Source: Rhizophlyctis rosea (taxonomy: Eukaryota; Chytridiomycota; Chytridiomycetes; Rhizophlyctidales; Rhizophlyctidaceae). From it: a DNA stretch of 64,000 nucleotides. Positions 10,241 to 20,003 of the stretch are shown here, piece by piece. Position numbers and translations under genes: made by a program. Under the pieces are notes generated by a model. That model did no database searches. It had not been told where the DNA came from and saw only the letters and a program-made list of their open reading frames with translations. The DNA is taken from NCBI GenBank assembly GCA_027596075.1, contig JADGJC010000156.1:1-64000 (forward strand). The letters are read 5' to 3'. The first letter of the stretch is position 1; every line of letters begins with the position of its first letter.

Positions 10241-12049
10241 ATGTTGCGTTTGACGATCACACGAAGTGTGGGTGTCGTCCACACTGTACAAAAGGCACGA
10301 ACTCGTTTACTTCCATCGCTTCATAACTTTGGACACTGACCACTTTCCGTTTCAGCGTGGAGTCAGCGATGTTGTCACACGGCCGAAAACTGGAGAGACA
10401 TTTGTAAGGTTAGGTCCCGGTGGGCGGTCCTCAGTCTCAGGTGCGCACATTTGACAGCAATTCCAAATACTATTATGAGAACTCTAACAATGCGCTTGTC
10501 AGGTCATACTGCAACTGTTTTTGGCGCAACAGGCTTTGCCGCACGCTATGTGGTGAACAATCTCGGTAGAGTTTCGAGCTATTTTCAGGGAATATGAAAG
10601 GAGATCTCATCAGAGCGGAATGTGCAGGCAAACAGGGAACGAATGTTGTAGTACCTTACCGTGGTCTGGAAGATGAGAAACGTCATCTTAAGCTCATGGG
10701 CGATCTGGGTCAAATTGTGCCAACGGTGCGTGTCGGGCACGTCGATACGTAACAGAGTATGGTCAACTGACATTTGTCCTCTTCAGCGATTCCACCTCAA
10801 TGATGAGGAGCAAATCGCAGAGTGTGTTCGGCACTCGGACGTAGTATACAACTTGATGGGTCGCGATCATGCCACAAAGTTGGTCCTTTCATCTGATGTG
10901 CTCGAAATCTGGGCATTTACTCAACGCTATATCGTACATCGTAGGAATTTCTCGTTGAAGGACGTTCATGTGGATGGAGCACGCAAACTTGCACGTATCA
11001 GCCGGGAAAATGGGGTTTCGAAGTTCATTCACGTTTCATGCCTCAATGCCGATGTAAACTCAGAATCGGAGTATTATCGAACGAAGGTACGACTTCATAT
11101 TGACTGAAGTTCACCATCGTCCATTGGCTCATTGTTCATATCTTCAAGGCATTGGGCGAGGAAGCGGTTCGAGAAGAGTTCCCCGACGCTATCATCGTGA
11201 GACCAGCAACGATGTACGGCGGCGAGGATAGATTCTGGAACCGTCTTGGAGGTAGGCAGTTATTTGCTAAATTGCCATGATCCCTCAAGATGATTTGTAA
11301 CCGCCGTATGTAGGATTCATCAAGCTGAACTTCATACCCATTTTCAACAATGGTGCTACTCTGTCGCGGCCAGTCTATGTATGTTGTTGCAGTACCTATT
11401 CAAGCATATGCCTCCAGCCTAACCATAATCGAATCAATAGGTGGGCGATGTGGCGGCTGCACTCGGTCGATTGATGCACGACGAGGAGGCCTTGGGAAAG
11501 ACATTTGAGCTCGTCGGGTATGATTTTTTGGTAGCAAACACTTGTCGGCTAGTGCTAACATTCCCGAAGTCCGAAGGAATACTATTCGCGGTCACTGATC
11601 GATTTCTTCTTGGACGTAACGGGTCACACCCCGAGCATCGTTAACTTCCCGAAGCCTATTGCAAAGTACGTATTCATGTGACTTCCCAGCTTTGAACGGG
11701 TCCCTAACAGAGTGTTTACTGATTCAGACCACTATTCAAAATCTTCAATGCGCCCCAAATTCAACCTCTCATCCCTGTAGAGTATATCGACAGGGTGGGT
11801 TTCTACTTTTGATGTCAGTAGTTCCGTAAAGCCTTTCTGATAGCGTGAATTACGCAGGCATATGTTGATGACCAAGTAACACCGGGAACCCTTGGTTTTG
11901 ATTATTTCAACATCAAGCCCCACAGCGTTGAGGAGACCATCATTCGCTTCGCCCCACTTTACCGTGGCGCGGAACAGCAGCGCAACCCATACGAAACTGT
12001 ACTCAAGAAGTACACCACTGATCACGTGCGGCGCCCAGCGGCAGTGTAG
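10241..12049 (+). CDS. NDUFA9: Complex I 39/40 kDa subunit NDUFA9
   Basis: Accessory subunit of mitochondrial NADH:ubiquinone oxidoreductase, an NAD(P)-binding protein of the atypical short-chain dehydrogenase class at the Q-module junction. About twelve exons; the first is 10241-10285 (presequence [11 protein letters not shown]), the second 10356-10440, the last about 11860-12049. Seen: [17 protein letters not shown], the dinucleotide-binding Gly motif; the [13 protein letters not shown] region; [40 protein letters not shown]; and a C-terminal [23 protein letters not shown] block. These match fungal 40 kDa complex I subunits throughout. Presence of a complex I subunit implies the species has a conventional respiratory complex I. 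The 3' end is 103 bases from the converging TMEM208 gene. Confidence 0.9.
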
Positions 12050-12152
12050 GCCTCCACATACCCTCTACAACCATGGATCTGATGCTAAATATTACACGTT
12101 GATTTCATGAAAGGAGTGTCGTATAATCTGATGACATTGGGGTGAATTCACA

Positions 12153-12767
12153 TTATCCTCGTACATATTTTACTTTTTGTTTCTTTTGGGCCCCTGCGGG
12201 TCCCGTGGTCTCTTCCTGTTGCTGTCCTCCACCCGAAAATAACATTGGTCCAATGAAACTCCAGGCCTTCCAGGCGGCGTAGGCCGGAATTATGGCATAT
12301 GTCCACCAAAACCCTGAAAGTGCCCGTTGAGAACAGTGTTTCAATACCTTGGGCGGACAGTAGAGTCCCTTACCTCTCCATAGACACGTTGTCACCAACA
12401 CAAACCAGCCGATGTAGATGATATCCGATATGTAAGCAATCAACCCCGCGTTGCTTAAATCCATCCCAGCACTTTGTAGGCTTCCCGTCGCGTCAAAAGT
12501 GGGTTTCGCATATGAGTGCAGCTTTGTATACAGGAAGATAGCGATGGCATTCACTATGGTGAAGCCAAATATGTCCCATACTGTGAGTGATCTATATCGA
12601 AGCGCGATGCGGATGAGGAAGTGAATTGCAGCCGCTATGGCCTGATATTGGCGCAGGTCTGATAGTGTTTTGACGTTCGAATCGAACTGTTTCTTTGCGG
12701 AGCTTTTGGCCTGCAGATGGTGTTAGTTTACCGTTTTGTTCGATGTGCGTGTGATAGTAATTACCAT
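12153..12767 (-). CDS. TMEM208: TMEM208/SND2-type ER membrane protein
   Basis: Member of the family of human TMEM208 and yeast Snd2, an ER protein of the SRP-independent targeting route. Exons: 12767-12765 (the start codon alone), 12710-12374, 12313-12153, closing to 166 residues (human about 173). Seen: the N-terminal AKSSAKKQFDSNVKTL-like segment, then IHFLIRIALRYRSL, hydrophobic segments around VWDIFGFTIVNAIAIFLYTKL, DIIYIGWFVLVTTCLW and FWWTYAIIPAYAAWKAW, and a Lys-rich tail (KKQKVKYVRG). As in elongin B, the ATG is directly followed by the donor GTAATT, so exon 1 codes only Met. It is head-to-head with V-ATPase E, 246 bases apart. Confidence 0.88.
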
Positions 12768-13013
12768 ATTTTTGTTGGGAAGGAATTGACGTGGAAAATA
12801 TTCAAAAATAACTGAAAGTGAAAGGGGTGGGAGGAAGACGCAAATGCCTTGAATGGGGTCATTGTGACTCAACGGAATGATCCAATCTGCGTTCCTGCCA
12901 GGGGACCTTCTTCCCGTCATCCCAATTTCATCTTCACGAGAAATCCTTATCAACCCGCATACCGCGCAGTATATTGCAGCAACAACTCCTATTGATTGTC
13001 AAAAACTTCAAAG

Positions 13014-14135
13014 ATGGCGGGCAGACTCAACGACCAGGAGGTCGCCTCCGAGATGAACAAGATGGTGAGCTCTCGGCAAGCAGACGCGTTGGGAAGGGAA
13101 CACGTCTCTACACTGCACTTGGGCAAATTACTGAACATCTGTCCACTCTCAGGTTGCTTTCATTAAGCAAGAAGCTTTGGAAAAAGCGCGGGAAATCAAA
13201 GTCAAGGTATATCGCGCCAAGCTGGCTGCCCGCTGCGAAAAGTTTTCACAGAGTTTGTCAGTCCTGACGCGTTGTTACACTTCAGGCAGACGAAGAGTTC
13301 AACATTGAGAAAGCAAAAATTGTTCGGCAGGAGACTGTCGCTATCGAAGCCTTTTATGAGAAGAAGAAGAAGCAGGCCGAAATTCAGAGGAAGATGTATG
13401 ACAATGATATCGAAACATGGACGTGGTGATGAGACTCTGGCGCTGATATCGCACCAACTTCCTCCAGCGCCATCTCGAACCACATCAACAAAAACCGTCT
13501 CCGAGTATTGCAAGCCCGACAACAAATTCTGGCGGATCTCACTGCCGAATCAGCCACGCGCTTAGTGCAAATCAATCAGGACAAAGACAAATATCACGCG
13601 TTGTTGAAGGATTTGATTTTGCAGGTGGGGTTGAAACCAACCCTTTGTTGAGGCATTGATAGGAACGCTGATTTGGGATCATCGCATTGCTTCATGTAGA
13701 TCTACTATCAGTTGATGGAGAAGGAAGTTCTGCTTCAATGCCGACAAGTTGATGCGGATGCGGTTCGGGCAGCTGCCAATGCGGCCAAGGAGGAGTACCT
13801 TAAGAACGTTGGGGGATCTTTGGAATTCAAATTGCAAGAGGACGCGTGGCTATCAGAGAAGGGGTGAGTCAGAAATAGATGAAGCCACGATCTTCGACTG
13901 TGATGACTGAAGGGTCAAATCAGCGCCGGTGGTGTCGTGGGTTCATCTGTGGATGGACGCATTCGGGTGAACAACTCCTTGGAGAAGCGTCTGGAGCTGG
14001 TCAGCGAGCAGGTATGAACTTTCAAATGCTGCATATCGTGCCTTACTGCTGCATGTTAACATTTTTGTTCAGATGCTTCCGGACATCAGAATCCTCCTCT
14101 TTGGCGCCTCCCCCAATCGCCGATTCTACAACTAA
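13014..14135 (+). CDS. VMA4: V-type ATPase subunit E
   Basis: Peripheral-stalk subunit E of the vacuolar proton pump. Seven exons: 13014-13064, 13153-13206, 13286-13395, 13468-13624, 13700-13863, 13924-14011, 14073-14135, closing to 228 residues, the usual size. Seen: N-terminal helix VAFIKQEALEKAREI, the signature DEEFNIEKAKIVRQE, then KKKKQAEIQRK, and ISNHINKNRLRVLQARQQ. The C-terminal globular part ends with the AGGV motif, RVNNSLEKRLELVSEQ and the terminal LFGASPNRRFYN. All conserved blocks are present, so this should be functional. Its 3' end is only 71 bases from the converging FAM161-like gene. Confidence 0.95.
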
Positions 14136-14206
14136 GGTGTATACATTTCACCGCAAACTTGTGATCATAAGCGTTGAGCAGAATAGTTTTCAAAAATTTA
14201 TTGTGT

Positions 14207-16713
14207 TCATGTTCTTAGGGGAGGTGGATCTTCATAATCCTGAATCTTTAGTCCACCCTCCGTGACGATTTCCTTGAAATCTGGAATGTTTTCAAAACAT
14301 GGAAGTCAGCAAGTGTGTCACGGCAAAAACTCTTGCGAATGAGTCGCACCTGATTTTGCCTTGATCTTCGCGTTGAACACTTCCGTTTGCTCAAATAAAC
14401 ATAATTTACCATCAATGCGGTCGTTGATTTCTTCCAGTTGCCTCCGATATACTTCGTCACGTTGTTGTTGAGCTGCAACGTCCGGTCATTAGAAAGCTGC
14501 TTCCGCACAGCCAAACGAAAACCCCAATCCACCTTCGACGAAACGAACACGTCGCTCTCGATCCTCTTTATGCTTATCCCGTATCTCCATATGAAGCCGA
14601 CTCCGGACCTTCTTGGCTATCCGCTGGGAACAAAATAAACTGTCATTGTACTATGTGGGGCCGCTTTTATGTACTGCCCCATGACCAACCTTCCTTTCTT
14701 CCTGCTTCTCCTTCGTTTCCGCCTTTTGTACCCGTTCAATCAACTCCTCAGCCTGGCGCTCAATCTCTCGTTGTTGCTTCTTCAAAAGGAATGAGTGTGT
14801 GGGACGTGGTCGGGGAACCTACATCAGGGGCGTCAAAGACTTGGAGCTTTATCCTTTTCCATGGATTAACCATCATACCTACCGGGTGCGCATTGTACGA
14901 GACCGCCCGCACTTTGAATTTGGGCATTGGTGAGGATGGACTGCCTGCTCGGTCCCACGATTTTGAACGGTTGCGTAGTTTTGAGAGTTTGGACCCTTCT
15001 TTATGGTGCTTTTCGACGCTTGGGAATGGTTCAGGTCTGAATGGTGTCATTGAAAGGATTGGCATTCAAAGACCACAATGGTTTAGTGCTCCGAGCTTAC
15101 ATTGTAACTTCACGCATCTCCTTCCGCATTGCCAGCGATCGCTTGAATTGTGAGTACTGCTCCCGGTAGTCTGGAATTGCGTGGTTGATTTCCGGGTGAA
15201 ATCGATGTTCTGCTGTCAGGCCAGCTTTTGACTCGTTTTCTGCCTCAGGTTAGTGAGACAGAAGCTGTAGATTGCAGGTTGAACTTCAGAACTTACTTAT
15301 GAGCTTCTCCCTCCTTTTCCGGCCTTCATCCCCTGCTGTAGTGACCAGGCGGGACTCCATTGCAAGAGAGGAAGCAAGACGGCGCTTCATCCTTTCTTCA
15401 GCGTTCTTTGCATTTTCGACTTCTTGTAGTGCGGTGTCGATGGTGGCATAGAGTCTTGACTGATGCCAGGTTGTCAGCAAGTCAGCAATGAGTTGTGTGA
15501 TGTGCTTAGACGATCAAACATACCCGACATCGACATGACTCCCTGATCCGACTTTCATCATCAACTAAGAATTTGAAGGGGTGTATTTGGGATGTCAGCT
15601 CCGCTGCCCGTTGCGCCCGTACTTCGGCACTTTTGGTACCCATTTGATGCATGATGCGGGCATAGCTGATATTATCACGCTAAGATGAGAGTGTACACGT
15701 GGATGGGTCCTTCATAGCATTCATTACCCACCGTGGAATGATGGACGATGCCGGTACAGAGTTGGCTTTGAACTTCTTGTGTATGGCTTCCCGGACAGCA
15801 GCTTCTTCTTTTGCTAGATCTTCCTCCAGCCGCTTTCGGGCAGATGTTTTCTCCATGGTCTGCAATTTTGGCGCTCCACGAATGATGAGGCGTGTTGATT
15901 TCTTAGGTGATTGTTCTGAGAAAGTTGAGCAAGTTGTCAATCGTTGACATTACTTAGAAACTCACCTGCGCTATGGCCTGCAGAGCTATCCTCCATCCAT
16001 CCCAATCGTCGTTGGTCTGGGATGAAGTTGATGTCGCCTTCATTCCGACCTTCTTCAGGCAATCCTCGCACGTCATCTCTCAACCACAGCCTCTCAAGGT
16101 CGCCGAAGAACCTTTCCTTCACCTCAGGATCCTCCAGAAGGAACTGATGAGCTTCTACATCCCTCAGCACTCCCCACTTCTCATCTGCCGTTTCCTGACT
16201 CCATGCCCATCTATCTTCCTGAATATGACTGTCGCGATGATCAAAAGGAATCCAACCCCCATCCGTTCTTTGCTCAGTTCGCTCCCACCAATGCCCCTTG
16301 GCCGCATCCCATCCAAAGTATTTTCCCCTTACAGTCTTCGCTTTCTGTACTATTTGGGTGTCCAGTTTTGCTTTTAGATATGCTTCTTGAGCTTGTTGCA
16401 GGCGTTGTTGCTGAGCTAGTCGGAAGTCTTCGAGGTAATTGGCGTGTAGTTGGTGGAGGGCGAGTGCTTCGAGGTCTGTCAGGGTGGCTAGGGCGTGTGA
16501 GCAGCTTGTGGAGATTGTGGTTGATGTTTCGTTTGGAAGTTCCTGTGCATCATCTCCGGCACTGTCCACGTCTGGTTGGGGAGCACTGTCATCTACATGG
16601 GAAGCTACCTCAGAAGGATTTTGGGATGACTGCTGATGTGAAGGTTGCGTACGGGGAACTGCCACTCGATTTGTATTGGAGGCAAAAGTGCGGTGGGCAG
16701 ACGGTTGCGGCAT
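14207..16713 (-). CDS. FAM161 (UPF0564)-like ciliary protein
   Basis: Large multi-exon gene on the minus strand starting at the Met at 16713. Exon 1 runs to 15966, exon 2 starts at 15915, and the last exon ends EIVTEGGLKIQDYEDPPP. The N-terminal 250 residues contain a glutamine-rich helix (LAQQQRLQQAQEAYL). Further on come blocks reminiscent of FAM161 proteins: KFKANSVPASSIIPRW, then ELTSQIHPFKFLVDDE, HRFHPEINHAIPDYREQY with FKRSLAMRKEMRE, and KFKVRAVSYNAHP, followed by a long charged coiled coil. Known: FAM161 proteins bind microtubules at centrioles and ciliary bases. Inference: a basal body or flagellar protein, fitting a zoosporic fungus. The match is motif-level, and several internal exon borders were not fixed. 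Confidence 0.55.
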
Positions 16714-17151
16714 GATGATGATCCAAAGCGATTAGGAATGACTATTACCAACTGCTGCTCTGTGCTCTGTCTTAATGCTAATGACGGATGGATTTTCACA
16801 GCAAGAACAGTTTGGACGCTGATAACGGGCAAGATCACAAGACTTTTATCCAAAATACCAGCGTATCAAAATCACAGCATGATTGATCATCTGATATATG
16901 CTTGCACTCACATTGCTATGACAGGTTCGAGGAATTGATGACGGTTGGATAGTTGGACAGGACCCTGCCAGCCACCAGCGTGTGCCCCGCCACCAATGAT
17001 GAGAACATGACACGTTGCACTATAAAATTCCATAAATATCACCAAACACACTCATCTTACCACCCATTACCACTCAAACATCGTTCCGGACACCACCTGA
17101 TTCCCTCTGAAAAACTATTCTTACAACAACAGTGCTGTCCAATCGTCCGCC
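16714..17151. promoter_or_regulatory. Divergent promoter, FAM161-like / SARAF
   Basis: 438 bases between head-to-head genes. A CCAAT occurs near 16993 and a TATAAAA at 17021, about 130 bases before the SARAF start codon, oriented for SARAF. Confidence 0.45.
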
Positions 17152-18672
17152 ATGCGAAAGCTTGCTGCTTACGTCGCGGTACTGGTAGCCGTATGTCTCG
17201 CACTCCTGACGTCATCGGTGGAAGCACAGCATTCCCGACCGCCAAAGATGCTATTGAAGGACGTTCAAGTATGTTGAGCTCAACTGCCAGGTCGACTGAG
17301 TATCGTATTCTGAGCCATCTTTTACACAGGTTTTGACGTTGAGGAAAGGGTATTACACCACTGGTAAACGGTCACGCCCTCTTCCTCAAATAAACTGTGT
17401 GGGTGGAGACGCCTGTCGAGGTAGGGTGGTATTCTCACCTTTTTCCTGAAAAATTGTACCAGACGGTTGCTCATTAAGCATCATTGCTGATAAATTGGGA
17501 TTCACAGATGTTGTTCCTGAAGTCATACAATGCAAGAATGAGGGTTTCGACGGGAGCGATTATTCATGGAGGTGTGAAGCTGAGTTGGAGGATTTGTACC
17601 GCCTGGGCACTACAACCGTGACTTGTGAAGGATACGACGTAAGAAATTCAAGTCGCCAGAAAGACCGAGAATCACATCATTGACGCTTTCGATTTTGCAG
17701 TATCCCGATGACCCATACGTGTTGAAGGGGTCCTGCGCAGTAGAATACACTCTACATCGCACGCAGAAGTATGCCGAGAAGCAGCAACGCCAGCGACAGG
17801 GTTACAATACTCGTTCGCGTAATGGCTACAGGCAACCAACACAGCCGTCGAACATCTTTACCCGTATTTTGGGTCAACGATACGGCTCCTGGGTTCCAAA
17901 TATTTGGCCATTCAGTACCATCAATTCATGGTTGTCGTGGCTGCCATGGCCGCTTTCTTCATTCACGTCTTCTTCTTATGATGATACTGCTTGTGAGTGG
18001 ACTGCGTGAGTTTCCAGATCATGCATGCTGCTTGAAATGTTGCTAGCATTGCATGCTCATCGTTGTTGCAACACAGCATCGCGGAGGTCTTCTTCAGGGA
18101 CGGGATTCTCGGTGGCGGGCATCATTTGGTTCATTGTTTTTATCCTTTTCTTTTCTAGGTAATTGCGCACTTGATTTATGCAGTGTGATGAAACCTCATG
18201 GTGTTGCAGCTTTTTCCGTAGGACCAATCCAACGGCAGCGCCTCGGGAACGGAGAGGATTTTTTGGAAGGTGGTGGCCTTGGGGAGGTGGTGGAGGACCG
18301 GGATTCGGGCCTGGACATGGTGGTACGTAGCCCGAAGCATTTTCAGCAGGAATCACAATCGTAACTAGATCCCATTGTCCAGGCCCTCCACCATACTCTC
18401 TCTACGATGAACCTCCACCGTATCCCTCGTCGGATAGGGACTCGTCGAGCTTCTGGACTGGGCTCGGGTTGGGAGGAATTGCTGCCAGCATGTTGGGTGG
18501 CAATCGGCGACGGGATCAAGAACCGCGGAGACGTCAGCCGCGTCCTCCTGGCGGCATCTACCCTTCTGCGCCACCATTTCCCGACACAACTGCAGGCCCA
18601 TCTTCCTCATCCTCTTCAGAACCAAGTGAGACGCGTATGACAACCGGCTATGGTGGGACTCGTAGGAGATAA
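17152..18672 (+). CDS. SARAF: SARAF (TMEM66) family ER calcium-entry regulator
   Basis: In animals SARAF is an ER membrane protein that damps store-operated calcium entry through STIM. Seven exons: 17152-17268, 17330-17420, 17508-17638, 17701-17992, 18077-18158, 18210-18322, 18383-18672, closing to 371 residues. Seen: signal peptide (AYVAVLVAVCLALLTSSVEA), the lumenal signature MLLKDVQVLTLRKGYYTTGK, QINCVGGDAC, VIQCKNEGFDG, WRCEAELED, TVTCEGYDYPDDPYVLKGSC with the conserved cysteines. A single transmembrane helix follows (GFSVAGIIWFIVFILFF), then a cytosolic Gly/Pro/Arg-rich tail. The exon 4 donor at 17993 was chosen because only it brings the transmembrane helix into frame. The lumenal insert rich in Gln/Arg and Trp is longer than in animals. 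Confidence 0.85.
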
Positions 18673-18739
18673 TGTACAATATGTCTATATATATTTCTTG
18701 GACTGTCGATATTTACAAATAAAGTGATCAAAATTCAAC

Positions 18740-19704
18740 TTACAAGACGCCCCATAAATCTTCGAACGCGGTGGTCTGCACAAACATAGTCAGTGACGCG
18801 GTCATCATAACACCGTTCGGTCTTTACATACCAGTTTACCACACGTTACAGATGCAGAGAGTGGGTATTCGGATACCGATATTTTGTCGTCCACCAAATC
18901 GTCCACCCAGTTATCTGGACCGTGAGCCATTGCTCCGATGAAGAAAACTATCGGTTGATCTGAGGGGAGGGTCGGGAGATAGGCGGGCAGACGGACGGCT
19001 GGGACATCGGATGACATGGCTGGGGGTGACAATGAGTCTCGTGAGCGGATGACACACAAAAAACTATACGGTCGAACTTACTGATTTTCCGACAATTTGC
19101 TGGGAGGTGGTCGGTGATAGGGTTTTTGATGACTTTGAGGAGCTTTTCTGGACCATTGACCGCCCGGATGCTCAGCTTGTGTAGGAGTTGAACTGTTGGT
19201 TCCTGTGTCAGTCCCCGTCACTGCTCAGAACGCAGAGTTGTGTGATACCTACCCATCAAACCACAGAATCGCTTGAATGTTCTCGGAATGCGTACGTGTG
19301 GGTTCACTTCGATGAGCACATTTTTCGTTGTGTGGATGTAAACTTGCAGGAGCCCCGCTTTGTTGAGAGGACTGTCCAAAAGGGTCAACAGGCACTGAGG
19401 AAACGTCGTGTCAGTCGTCCGTTATGAAAACCCAACGGCAAAAACGCAACAAGCCGTGGCGTTCAGAAGGTACCTGGTGAGTGATATCTGGCCGACTTTC
19501 ACTGATATCTCTTCCGTTTTTCTTCAGCAAGTGGTGGTGGTCGTCACAGTTCAGCAGAGCGTAATGGCCTTCTTTGCCCTTGCCCAACTTGACTGTTTCG
19601 AGAGAGGCTTGTTCAAGAACGACAATAAGACGACGGGCTGCGTCTCTCTCTTGTGGTGTTTTGGGCAGCTTTGGCGCTTTCTGTGGTTGCAGTAGGGACT
19701 GCAT
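18740..19704 (-). CDS. EMG1: Ribosome biogenesis protein EMG1/NEP1
   Basis: SPOUT-fold methyltransferase that N1-methylates a pseudouridine of 18S rRNA and is needed for 40S assembly. Exons: 19704-19474, 19394-19253, 19192-19082, 19019-18832, 18775-18740, closing to 235 residues. Near-complete match to the family: [81 protein letters not shown], and the cofactor-binding [12 protein letters not shown] and [11 protein letters not shown] ending in FEDLWGVL. Start taken at the Met before SLLQPQ; in-frame codons continue upstream but are not conserved. Its end lies 67 bases from the SARAF stop. Confidence 0.95.
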
Positions 19705-20003
19705 GGCTGTTTTGAAATTTGAGGAATTGAACACGAGAAGAGGGTAAGGAAGGAACGCAAATGTAGCCAAAAATAATTCAAGACCAGGGCTGTGGCTTTC
19801 ATGTGGCTGAATTGTTTGGAACCTGGGGGAGGCCCCAGGAACGAGTCCCGGGCCCCGGTCGGTCGCGTGCCACCCACATTGCCTCATCGTCTTTCTCCCC
19901 AACACGAACGATGGTTGCCCACGATTTCTCCATCCCTTTCCCACCTTCTGGTCCGACTTCTTAACACGCCGCAGCAGTCCATTCGTAACTTTCTGTAGTG
20001 TCC

